A DNA stretch of 64,000 bases from Anomaloglossus baeobatrachus (lineage: Eukaryota > Chordata > Amphibia > Anura > Aromobatidae): the NCBI RefSeq assembly GCF_048569485.1, contig NC_134355.1:557468642-557532641 (forward strand), given 5' to 3'. The notes beneath the pieces were generated by a model that was not told where the DNA came from, ran no database searches, and was given only the letters and a program-made list of their open reading frames with translations. A program made the translations under genes and the position numbers. This document shows, piece after piece, positions 1 to 11,547 of this stretch; the stretch's first letter is position 1, and every line of letters begins with the position of its first letter.

Positions 1-3000
1 CACGGGGCACATTACACACAGCCCTGCCGGAGACACGGGGCACATTACACACAGCTCTGCCGGAGACACGGGGCACATTACACACAGCCCTGCCGGAGAT
101 ATAGGGCACATTAAACACAGCCCTGCCGGAGACACAGGGCACATTACACACAGCCCTGCCGGAGACACGGGGCACATTACACACAGCCCTGCCGGAGACA
201 CGGGGCACATTACACACAGCCCTGCCGGAGACACGGGGCACATTACACACAGCCCTGCCGGAGACACGGGGCACATTACACACAGCCCTGCCGGAGACAC
301 GGGGCACATTACACACAGCCCTGCCGGAGACACGGGGCACATTACACACAGCCCTGCCGGAGACACGGGGCACATTACACACAGCCCTGCCGGAGACATA
401 GGGCACATTACACACAGCCCTGCCGGAGACACGGGGCACATTACACACAGCCCTGCCGGAGACACGGGGCACATTACACACAGCCCTGCCGGAGACACGG
501 GGCACGTTACACACAGCCCTGCCGGAGACACGGGGCACATTACACACAGCCCTGCCGGAGACACTGGGCACATTACACACAGCTCTGCCGGAGACACGGG
601 GCACATTACACACAGCCCTGCCGGAGATATAGGGCACATTACACACAGCCCTGCCGGAGACACGGGGCACATTACACACAGCCCTGCCGGAGACACGGGG
701 CACATTACACACAGCTCTGCCGGAGACACGGGGCACATTACACACAGCCCTGCCAGAGATATAGGGCACATTAAACACAGCCCTGCCGGAGACACAGGGC
801 ACATTACACACAGCCCTGCCGGAGACACGGGGCACATTACACACAGCCCTGCCGGAGACACGGGGCACATTACACACAGCCCTGCCGGAGACACGGGGCA
901 CATTACACACAGCCCTGCCGGAGACACGGGGCACATTACACACAGCCCTGCCGGAGACACGGGGCACATTACACACAGCCCTGCCGGAGACACGGGGCAC
1001 ATTACACACAGCCCTGCCGGAGACACGGGGCACATTACACACAGCCCTGCCGGAGACATAGGGCACATTACACACAGCCCTGCCGGAGACACCGGGGCAC
1101 ATTACACACAGCCCTGCCGGAGACACCGGGGCACATTACACACAGCCCTGCCGGAGACATAGGGCACATTACACACAGCCCTGCCGGAGACACGGGGCAC
1201 ATTACACACAGCTCTGCCGGAGATATAGGGCACATTACACACAGCCCTGCCGGAGACACGGGGCACATTACACACAGCCCTGCCGGAGACACGGGGCACG
1301 TTACACACAGCCCTGCCGGAGATATAGGGCACATTACACACAGCCCTGCCGGAGACACGGGGCACATTACACACAGCCCTGCCGGAGACACGGGGCACAT
1401 TACACACAGCCCTGCCGGAGACACGGGGCACATTACACACAGCCCTGCCGGAGACATAGGGCACATTACACACAGCCCTGCCGGAGACACGGGGCACATT
1501 ACACACAGCCCTGCCGGAGACACGGGGCACATTACACACAGCCCTGCCGGAGACACGGGGCGCATTACACACAGCCCTGCCGGAGACACGGGGCACATTA
1601 CACACAGCCCTGCCGGAGACACGGGGCACATTACACACAGCCCTGCCTGAGACACCGGGGCACATTACACACAGCCCTGCCGGAGACACGGGGCACATTA
1701 CACACAGCCCTGCCAGAGACATAGGGCACATTACACACAGCCCTGCCGGAGATATAGGGCACATTACACACAGACCTGCCGGAGATATAGGGCACATTAC
1801 ACACAGCCCTGCCGGAGACACAAGGCACATTACACACAGCCCTGCCGGAGACACGGGGCACATTTCACACAGCCCTGCCGGAGACACCGGGCACATTACA
1901 CACAGCCCTGCCGGAGAAACCGGGGCACATTACACACAGCTCTGCCGGAGACATAGGGCACATTACACACAGCCCTGCCGGAGACATAGGGCACATTACA
2001 CACAGCCCTGCCGGAGACACGGGGCACATTACACATAGCCCTGCCAGAGATATAGGGCACATTACACACACAGCCCTGCTGGAGACACAAGGCACATTAC
2101 ACACAGCCCTGCCGGAGACACGGGGCACGTTACACACAGCCCTGCCGGAGACACGGGGCACATTACACACAGCCCTGCCGGAGATATAGGGCACATTACA
2201 CACAGTCCTGCCGGAGACACAAGGCACGTTACACACAGCCCTGCCGGAGACACGGGGCACATTACACACAGCCCTGCCGGAGATATAGGGCACATTACAC
2301 ACAGTCCTGCCGGAGACACAAGGCACATTACACACAGCCCTGCCGGAGACACGGGGCACGTTACACACAGCCCTGCCGGAGACACGGGACACATTACACA
2401 CACAGCCCTGCCGGAGATATAGGGCACATTACACACAGTCCTGCCGGAGACACCGGGGCACATTACACACAGCCCTGCCGGAGACACGGGGCACATTACA
2501 CACACAGCCCTGCCGGAGATATAGGGCACATTACACACAGCCCTGCCGGAGACACCGGGGCACATTACACACAGCCCTGCCGGAGACACCGGGGCACATT
2601 ACACACAGCCCTGCCAGAGACACCGGGGCACATTACACACAGCCCTGCCGGAGACACGGGGCACATTACATACAGCCCTGCCGGAGACATAGGGCACATT
2701 ACACACAGCCCTGCCGGAGACATAGGGCACATTACACACAGCCCTGCCGGAGACACGGGGCACATTACACATAGCCCTGCCAGAGACACGGGGCACATTA
2801 TACACAGCCCTGCCGGAGACACGGGGCACATTATACACAGCCCTGCCGGAGACACGGGGCACATTACACACAGCCCTGCCAGAGATATAGGGCATATTAC
2901 TCACAGTCCTGCCGGAGATATAGGGCATATTACACACAGCCCTGCCGGAGATATAGGGCACATTACACACAGCCCTGCCGGAGATATAGGGCACATTACA

Positions 3001-4727
3001 CACAGCCCTGCCGGAGATATAGGGCACATTACACACAGACCTGCCGGAGATATAGGGCACATTACACACAGCCCTGCCGGAGACACAAGGCACATTACAC
3101 ATAGCCCTGCCGGAGACACGGGGCACATTACACACAGCCCTGCCGGAGACACGGGGCACATTACACACAGCCCTGCCGGAGACATAGGGCACATTACACA
3201 CAGCCCTGCCGGAGACACGGGGCACATTACACACAGCCCTGCCGGAGACACGGGGCGCATTACACACAGCCCTGCCGGAGACACGGTGCACATTACAAAC
3301 AGCCCTGCCTGAGACACCGGGGCACATTACACACAGCCCTGCCGGAGACACGGGGCACATTACACACAGCCCTGCCAGAGACATAGGGCACATTACACAC
3401 AGCCCTGCCGGAGATATAGGGCACATTACACACAGACCTGCCGGAGATATAGGGCACATTACACACAGCCCTGCCGGAGACACAAGGCACATTACACACA
3501 GCCCTGCCGGAGACACGGGGCACATTTCACACAGCCCTGCCGGAGACAACGGGCACATTACACACAGCCCTGCCGGAGACACCGGGGCACATTACACACA
3601 GCTCTGCCGGAGACATAGGGCACATTACACACAGCCCTGCCGGAGACATAGGGCACATTACACACAGCCCTGCCGGAGACACGGGGCACATTACACATAG
3701 CCCTGCCGGAGATATAGGGCACATTACACACACAGCCCTGCCGGAGACACAAGGCACATTACACACAGCCCTGCCGGAGACACGGGGCACGTTACACACA
3801 GCCCTGCCGGAGACACGGGGCACATTACACACAGCCCTGCCGGAGATATAGGGCACATTACACACAGTCCTGCCGGAGACACAAGGCACGTTACACACAG
3901 CCCTGCCGGAGACACGGGGCACATTACACACAGCCCTGCCGGAGATATAGGGCACATTACACACAGTCCTGCCGGAGACACAAGGCACATTACACACAGC
4001 CCTGCCGGAGACACGGGGCACGTTACACACAGCCCTGCCGGAGACACGGGGCACATTACACACACAGCCCTGCCGGAGATATAGGGCACATTACACACAG
4101 TCCTGCCGGAGACACCGGGGCACATTACACACAGCCCTGCCGGAGACACGGGGCACATTACACACACAGCCCTGCCGGAGATATAGGGCACATTACACAC
4201 AGCCCTGCCGGAGACACCGGGGCACATTACACACAGCCCTGCCGGAGACACCGGGCCACATTACACACAGCCCTGCCGGAGACACCGGGGCACATTACAC
4301 ACAGCCCTGCCGGAGACACGGGGCACATTACATACAGCCCTGCCGGAGACATAGGGCACATTACACACAGCCCTGCCGGAGACATAGGGCACATTACACA
4401 CAGCCCTGCCGGAGACACGGGGCACATTACACATAGCCCTGCCAGAGACACGGGGCACATTATACACAGCCCTGCCGGAGACACGGGGCACATTACACAC
4501 AGCCCTGCCAGAGATATAGGGCATATTACTCACAGTCCTGCCGGAGATATAGGGCATATTACACACAGCCCTGCCGGAGATATAGGGCACATTACACACA
4601 GCCCTGCCGGAGATATAGGGCACATTACACACAGCCCTGCCGGAGATATAGGGCACATTACACACAGCTCTGCCGGAGATATAGGGCACATTACACACAC
4701 AGCTCTGCCGGAGACACGGAGCACCGC
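1..4727. repeat. 33-bp minisatellite array with higher-order structure
   Basis: The unit is about 33 bp (CACATTACACACAGCCCTGC followed by CGGAGACACGGGG), repeated from the window edge to about 4727. Variants differ mainly at one site, reading GACACGGGG, GATATAGGG, GACATAGGG or GACACAAGG, with occasional 34- or 35-bp units. Marker variants recur at larger spacings: the variant with TTAAACACAG recurs 660 bp (20 units) later near 110 and 770. A long block (for example CCCTGCCTGAGACACC at 1641 and 3303) recurs at 1662 bp. Because 33 is a multiple of three, every frame stays open and gives 11-residue protein repeats, which are not genes. The left edge of the array lies outside the window. Confidence 0.97.
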
Positions 4728-5610
4728 GCTTGCGCAGAACGAAGGAGGCCGAGGGGGAAAGCGCGGTCCCGCGATTATGGGCGGTTGCTTGGTAATAAAC
4801 ATCACAGCACCGTCCATAATCTAAAGCCTGCGCGCACGTCACCAGCGGTGACACTGGGCACAGTGCTCATCCACGAGAGATAGGCACTGGGCATGCGCGG
4901 GGACCTGTGGAGCACTGGGCGGCGTCCACAGCTATGGAAATCAGCGATGGGGGACGGCCTAAAGCGGCAGGAGGCAGAATAACGGACATCAGGCAGCCCG
5001 CCCCCGTGTCACATTTACAGAATCTGCATACAAAAAGGTACCACTTTATAAAGTCTTTATTTTGGTCAGAAAGGGGGCACAATAATAACAGGGACCTTTC
5101 TAGAATGCAGCCCAGGAGCTGCAGAGGGGGAATCTTTTAGGTTTTGGGCGAAATTTCTGCTGACAGGTTCCCTTTAATTCCACAGCGCTTTACATACATT
5201 GGAAACACTGTCCCCATTGATCTATGGCAGTTCACATGAAAGGGAAAAGTAAAGTAGGGGCCAACTCCTTTAGGCCTGTTTCACACGTCAGTGTTTTTCA
5301 CTGACGTGTGAAACGGGCCTTAGGCTGTGTGCCAACAGTGCATTTTTATCGAGTTTTTTTGATGCGTTTTTTAGTGCAGATTTGTCACAAAACTGCAAAC
5401 ATCCTTATGGCAGCAAAGTCCATGAGAAACCTGAAGTGAAGTGCACGTTACATTTTTTTTTTTTTTTACTTGCAGATTTGGTGCAGAAAATCTGCAGCAT
5501 GTCAAGTCTTTCAGCAGTTTTCACTATTGAAAGCAATAAAGAGTTTTTGTACTGCGATTTTACTGCCAAGTGGTGCAGAAATTTCTGCAACCAAATACTC
5601 AAAGTGCGCA
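4728..5610. other. Gene-free stretch next to the minisatellite; short hairpins
   Basis: I see no gene here. An imperfect inverted repeat lies at 4773-4821 (GATTATGGGCGGT against ACCGTCCATAATC). The sequence around 5160-5176 (GACAGGTTCCCTTTAA) resembles ends of frog MITEs. A near-perfect hairpin at 5272-5320 has arms of about 22 bases around TTTTT. From 5320 the T-rich sequence resembles ends of non-autonomous DNA transposons. No family can be named with confidence. Confidence 0.4.
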
Positions 5611-6720
5611 TGTAACACCCTGGGGTCGAGGAGTTTTCACCAGACTCGTCGCCGGGCTGGGGGTACTGATCCTCTGCGTCATCACGGGCTGGCCTAGCCC
5701 GGTTTCGTGACCCCCAAGGCATACAGGAGGGAGAGAAGGCGGTGGACGGGAGGAAGAATGGGGGTGGTAGTGACGGTGAGGAAAGTCTTTTAAAATCGTG
5801 ACGCCACCTGTGATCCACGGCCAAAGATGGGCCACCGCTGCGGATGCTGCTCTCCGGGGCTGATGGTGAAGGTCGCAGCCGGGATGGTGTCACTCCCCAC
5901 AGGCGGAGTGGGGTTACCGCGGGGAGGATGATTGAGGATGGACGGGGGTGGTGGTAGTCCCCGTTGGCACCGTAGCGCTGGGCAAAGGAGAGGCAGAGAC
6001 AGGGGCTGCGGTTCCAGGTCTTTTACTCACTGGTAGTTCAGGCGCTGCCCCCAGAGTACCAGTCTCCGTCACGATGGGCTCTCCAGCCGATCCTGAATCC
6101 GGTGGAAGGTCAGGTTTGGGGGGGGTGTGCCTGTGAGCCCTTCCTCCTTTGATGCGCTAAGTATCGTATCCCCATGACGTGAAGCACCTGGGAATCCCGA
6201 TGTCAGTAAAGTGTCCCATCCTGTATGCTGATAGCACGGTTCTGCTATGGGGCTGGTCTAAGACCTCAGCCCTGGATCCCATATGCTATTTGGCTCCAGG
6301 AATGGTGGAACAGGTCCGTTGACCTTTCTAGCCTGTACCCGTGACCCCTGCAGCGTTGGTAGACAAGTATGCCTGCCCTAGGGTTCTGTACCCCGACAGC
6401 ACCGGTCCTGTGGAAGCGGTCCTCCCCAGCGACTGTGTTGAAACGCCCTGGCCCACAGAGCTGCCTCACGGCACGTCCACTCTGCTCAGCGTCTATAGGT
6501 GTTCTTCTGCTTTTTAGTTGTGTTGTGTGTTGGAAGCTGTTGCCCCCAGCCACTGCCACCGACTGGTTCACTACTCTCACTAGATCAACCTGCTTCTGCC
6601 ACTGTGTGCTCCTAACTCCCCCTGGAGGTTGCTTCTCCCTGATCCTGAGTCCTGGTTCCAGTGGATCGGGAGCCACCTAAGTGCGGTAGCGTCCTGTAAA
6701 CCCAACCGCTGTGGTGACCC
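5611..6720. other. Unclassified GC-rich interspersed-repeat-like segment
   Basis: I recognise no gene. The segment begins TGTAACACCC and is GC-rich with short frames on both strands, none resembling a known protein. It could be a solo LTR or a non-autonomous element, but I could not identify matching ends or a target duplication. If LTR-derived, it is a fossil with no coding part here. Confidence 0.25.
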
Positions 6721-6759
6721 CCTTCTGTGACCCTACCCTTGCCCAGTCCCTATTATTTA

Positions 6760-7870
6760 ATGAAATAATAAAAAAACAAAACAAAAACACGACTTGGGCT
6801 TTGCCCCATTTTTGTGTCCAGCCAGGTACAACTAGGCAGCTGGGGATTGGAATCCACAGCACAGGATGGCCCAAACTTAAGGTAATAAGGCATTAATACT
6901 AGCTATGTTTTACTAGCTAGTATTAAGCCAAAGATTCTTAATGTCAGGCAAGTTTGACCCGGCCATTAAGAATCTCCAATAAAGGGTTAAAAAAAAAAAG
7001 ACACCACACAGAGAAAAAATACTTTATTAGAAATAAATACACAGACACACTCAGGGACTCCCTGTTTATTACTCCCTTATCCCTCCATGATCCATGGTCT
7101 TCTGTCGTCTTTCTCCTTCAACCCATGCAGCTCTGCTACATCAGGCAGCACTACATGGGAGGAAGAAGGCTGCTGCTCCCAGTGCAGTCTAATCACACAA
7201 TGAGTGAGCAGAGGCTGCGGGTTGTAAGCAATAACGTCACCGCTGCCACCGTTGCAATAGTAACCTGACAGGCGGGTTACTATAGCAACGGTGATCTCTG
7301 ATCACCTGATTCCAGGCACTGCTATTCACCAGCTGTGGCAGCCAGTCCCTGCATGTGGGCTGACTCTGTAAAGAGCGCCGACATGCAGGGACGAGGAGCC
7401 GACCATGTGCCCGAGCATCTCGCCGGTACACGGCGCTCGCCGCTTATACCGAGTACTGAGATGCTCGGGCAAGCACCACATATTGGCGAGATGCACCGAT
7501 AGCACCTATGATGACATCATAGCCATGTGACCAGTCTGTAGCCAATGAGATAATACACACGTGACTGGTCACATGGGTATGACATTACAGAAGGTCCTAT
7601 CATCAGTGCTGGTTACCGGGAGGGTACAGCGATGATCGGAAGGAGAAGCAGCGGGAGACAGTCAGCAGGACGCGTCGTGGGAGTTGTAAGTATAATGACA
7701 ATGTTTATTATTAACTGTATTCTTTATTTTACAGTCCCATCATATAACTGTAAAGTCCAAGTTCGGTGTTCGGACGCAAGTTCGCGTGATATCAGAACCC
7801 GAATGAGAACTTTACAAAACGTTCAGGCGAATCTCCCGAACATTGGGGGGGGTTCGCCCATCCCTAGTCC
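6760..7870. repeat. Probable non-autonomous interspersed repeat(s)
   Basis: The stretch includes a palindromic block (CTAGCTATGTTTTACTAGCTAG around 6899) and a TACTTTATTAGAAATAAATA tract near 7020. It ends near 7866 with TTCGCCCATCCCTAG, an end seen often in frog non-autonomous DNA transposons as far as I recall. It has no credible coding sequence. Boundaries and family are uncertain. Confidence 0.35.
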
Positions 7871-7975
7871 CTTTCACCGATGCAAGTTCAGGAACTGAGA
7901 CGCCATCATTTCCGACAGACACTGGCTGTGTTCTTCAACCAACATCTGCCTCTAACGGCAGCAGGTAAAGCTACT

Positions 7976-8960
7976 TAAGGCTGCTTTCACGCTGTTTTTT
8001 TATCATGCGCCCTGAACGTTTTTTTGCTGCAAAGCGTATCTAGTACAAATGCGTTTTCATTTCAATGCTTTTCTAATGGACTTGCGTCAACATGCGTTCA
8101 CATGCGTTTGCGTGCAGTTTTGTCAGAATCCAGCGACTTAGTTTTTTAACATTGTTTAATTTAAAAACACTACTTGTAGCGTTTTTGAGCTGCGTCCAAA
8201 TACTGCAAGTCGCTGGATTCTGACAAAACTGCACGCAAACGTATGTGAACGGTGGTATACTGATAAACAGGATCCTGTTTGGTGTACCGAGCATGCCCAG
8301 AAACCACAGTGAGTTTTTGTTCCCCCCTCTCTCACTCACTCTTCCCCTCCCCCTCTCTCACTCACTCTTCCCCTCCCCCTCTCTCACTCACTCTTCCCCT
8401 CCCCCTCTCTCACTCACTCTTCCCCTCCCCCTCTCTCACTCACTCTTCCCCTCCCCCTCTCTCACTCACTCTTCCCCTCCCCCTCTCTCACTCACTCTTC
8501 CCCTCCCCCTCTCTCACTCACTCTTCCCCTCCCCCTCTCTCACTCACTCTTCCCCTCCCCCTCTCTCACTCACTCTTCCACTCCCCCTCTCTCACTCACT
8601 CTTCCCCTCCCCCTCACTCACTCTTCCCCTCCCCCTCTCTCACTCACTCTTCCCCTCCCCCTCTCTCACTCACTCTTCCCCTCCCTCTCTCACTCACTCT
8701 TCCCCTCCCTCTCTCACTCTTCCCCTCTCTCTCCTCTTTTTTTTCCCCAGCGGCATCTGAATTTCCAGTGTCCCGTTCAGTTCCACTGACTCCCGATCAT
8801 ATGACTCCAATGTCCGCCCCATAAACTTCAAGTGGCAGGATCCTGTAAAATAATACTTGCATTTGTATGCTTTTTTACTTTAGAAAAACAGGATCCGCTT
8901 TTGCAGCAAAAAAATGTTCATAACGCATGTTAAAAAAAACGTAGTGTGAAATCAGGCTTA
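7976..8960. mobile_element. Non-autonomous DNA transposon (MITE), copy 1
   Basis: The left terminus is TAAGGCTGCTTTCACGCTG and the right terminus, read on the other strand, is TAAGCCTGATTTCACACTAC, giving imperfect terminal inverted repeats. The interior contains paired stretches around GCGTTTGCGTGC and GTAGCGTTTTTGAGC and an expanded 26-bp minisatellite. There is no transposase. It is followed about 10 bp downstream by a second copy of the same family in the same orientation. Confidence 0.7.
8317..8745. repeat. 26-bp pyrimidine-rich minisatellite inside a MITE
   Basis: About 15 units of CTTCCCCTCCCCCTCTCTCA plus CTCACT (26 bp), one strand all pyrimidine apart from A at fixed places. It lies where the neighbouring MITE copy has only a short CT-rich tract (9311-9390), so it looks expanded in this copy. 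The open frames across it repeat every 26 residues and are artefacts. Confidence 0.9.
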
Positions 8961-8969
8961 CTCCAAATC

Positions 8970-9800
8970 TAAGGCTGCTTTCACACTGTTTTTTTAACAC
9001 CCGTCATGAACGTTTTTTTAACGCAAAAACAGATCCAGTGCAAATGCGTTTTCATTTGAATGCATTTGCAATGGACTCGCGTCAACATGCGTTCACCAGC
9101 GTTTGCGTGCGTTATAGTGAGGATCCAGCGAGTTGCAGTTTTTTAACATTTTTCAAAAACGCTACTTGTAGCGTTTTTGAGCTGCATCCAAATACTGCAA
9201 GTTGCTGGATTCTGACAAAACTGCACGCAAACGCATGTGAACGGTGGCATGCTGATAGACAGGATCCTACTTGCTCTACTGAGCATGCCCAGAAACCAGC
9301 CTGGCGTGATCAGTCTCTCTCTCCCCTTCCCTCTCTGTCTCTCTCCCCCTCCCTCTCTGCCTCTCCCTCCCTCCCCCTCTCCCCCTCCTGAGCGCTGCGG
9401 ACGCTCGTAACCAAGATAAATATCGGGTAACCAAGGAAAGCGCTTCTCTTAATTACCCGATGTTTACGTTGGTTACGTGTGCAGGGAGCAGGCAGCCCGG
9501 CTCCTAGCACCTGCGGATGCTCGGAACCAACGTAAATATCGGTATCCAAGCAAGTTACCCGATGTTTACCTTGGTTACGAGCCTCTGCAGCTGTTAGAAG
9601 CCGGCTCCCAGTATATCACGTTCAGTTCCACTGACTCCCGATCACATGACTCTAATGCCCGCCCATAAACTTAAAGTGACAGGATCGTGCAAAATAACAT
9701 GCGTTTGCATGCGTTTTTTGCAGTAAAAGCAGGATCCGCTTTTACAGCAAAAAAACGTTCATGACGCATGTTAAAAAAATGTAGTGTGAAACCAGCCTTA
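8970..9800. mobile_element. Non-autonomous DNA transposon (MITE), copy 2
   Basis: Termini TAAGGCTGCTTTCACACTG and GTAGTGTGAAACCAGCCTTA (inverted) match copy 1. The interior holds two nested imperfect palindromes at about 9406-9477 and 9517-9588, built on GTAACCAAGGTAAA / ACCCGATGTTTAC motifs. The part from 9348 to the right end is also present at 22672-23125 as part of the large duplication around the PLE. Confidence 0.7.
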
Positions 9801-9955
9801 GAACTCAAGATGCAATGTTGACACACTGCTAGCTGCCAGAGATAAATGGTTCTGGTAACCAACAAGCCATGCAAAGAATCTGCGTAATTAGTATTAGAGA
9901 CAACAGCTTAATAGGCAATGCCATACACAAAAGAGAACTGCTTAAAAGCAATAAA

Positions 9956-10353
9956 GGGAATTTTGTTTACTTACCGTAAATTCCTTTTCTTCTAGCTCCT
10001 ATTGGGAGACCCAGACAATTGGGTGTATAGCTTCTGCCTCCGGAGGCCACACAAAGTATTACACTTTTATAAAAGTGTAACCCCTTCCCTCTGCCTATAC
10101 ACCCTCCCGTGGATCACGGGCTCCTCAGTTTTGGTGCAAAAGCAGGAAGGAGAAAACTTATAAATTGGTCTAGGGTAAATTCAATCCGAAGGATGTTCGG
10201 AGAACTGAAGACCATGAACCATAAGAACAAATCAACATCAACAACATGTGTACACAAAAGAACAACCAGCCCGAAGGGCACAGGGGCGGGTGCTGGTTCT
10301 CCCAATAGGAGCTAGAAAAAAAGGAATTTACGGTAAGTAAACAAAATTCCCTT
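9956..10353 (-). mobile_element. DIRS derivative A, left copy, 3' terminal segment (fossil)
   Basis: This is the 3' end of a minus-strand DIRS element: the terminus begins GGGAATTTTGTTTACTTACC, followed by ITR sequence (GGGAGACCCAGACAATTGGG, GCCTCCGGAGG) and the outer half of the ICR. The rest of A resumes at 16125, after DIRS B. Splice-like signals bracket it on both strands (acceptor TTCTTCTAG ending at 9995 and donor GTAAGT from 10333 on the plus strand). It is broken and non-autonomous. Confidence 0.85.
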
Positions 10354-11547
10354 TCTTTGGCGCTCCATTGGGAGACCCAGACAATTGGGTGTATAGCTAT
10401 GCCTCCGGAGGCCACACAAAGTATTACACTAAAAGTGTAAAGCCCCTCCCCTTCAGCCTATACACCCCCCGTGCTGCTACGGGCTCATCAGTTTTTATGC
10501 TTTGTGCGAAGGAGGTCAGACATCCACGCATAGCTCCACAGCTTAGTCAGCAGCAGCTGCTGACTATGTCGGATGGAAGAAAAGAGGGCCCATGACAGGG
10601 CCCCCAGCATGCTCCCTTCTCACCCCACTCTTGTCGGCGGTGTTGTTAAGGTCGAGGTATCCATTGCGGGTACGGAGGCTGGAGCCCACATGCTGCTTTC
10701 CTTCCCCATCCCTCAATTAGGGCTCTGGGTGAAGTGGGATCCATCGGTCTCCAGGCACAGGAGACCGTGCTCCATCCACAGCTCCTGAGGACCCTGCTGG
10801 ATAGGAGCCGAGTATCGTTCAGGGACATGGCCCTGCTACTTGGAGGTACTCTGTGTCCCCGAGGGGACTGCGCACAGCAACACTCCAGCATTGCTGGGTG
10901 TGCTAGTGCACCGGGGACAGCAGCGCTGACTGCGTTTGTGCCACTATACACTCAGCGTCGCTGAGTGTGTGTGTGTGTAGGGGGACTGCCGCGCTGACCG
11001 CCGCTGCCATGAGATCACTGCGGCGCGGCTGGGTCTGTTAGTGCGCCGGGGACTTCCGCGCCGACCGCGCTTATACGGCGGCCGCGCTTATTACTCGAGT
11101 CCCCGGCTTCTGCGGCCTAGTCTCTCTTTCTTCCCGCCCCCAGCTCTGCCAGTCAGGGGAAGGGCGGGACGCTGTACAGGACGGCAGCACTGAGGGCTGG
11201 AGCATGCTTTGCATACTCCACCCCCCTCACTCTGCACAGTGGGGCACCAGTTCCCGCACTTTTCTGGGTCACGCCCACGGCTCCCTCCTCTCCTCAGGAC
11301 GCCGGCAGCCATTCCTCTCAGCTCTGCTAACGCTGGAGAGGAGAGACAAGCTCAGGGAGACCCAGGCAGGAATTCTGGTGCCCACACAAACGCTTTGCGC
11401 GGGCGGTAAGCAGCACCTGTGGTGCTGGCCCCACTAGTGCAGAAGTGTATTTATAGTTTATTGATTATAGTCTATACTTTACACTGTATGGTGCACAATT
11501 GATTTTTGGCTATATCCCCTCCTGTATTGCTCAAAGGAGACAACAGC

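Noticed and set aside
1-4727. CRISPR-like array of short repeats
   Set aside because: Units are directly adjacent with no unique spacers, and the context is a vertebrate genome.
1068-4854. Many open frames of 11-residue repeats (CVMCPVSPAGL, SGRAVCNVPRV types) on the minus strand
   Set aside because: They follow from a 33-bp repeat, a multiple of three, which leaves all frames open. No start context, splice signals or unique sequence supports a gene.
5611-6720. A solo LTR starting TGTAAC
   Set aside because: I could not find a convincing CA end, target duplication or internal part, so I left it unclassified.
8245-8824. Two ~175-residue frames rich in Leu, Ser and Pro
   Set aside because: They are translations of the 26-bp minisatellite; the pattern repeats every 26 residues.
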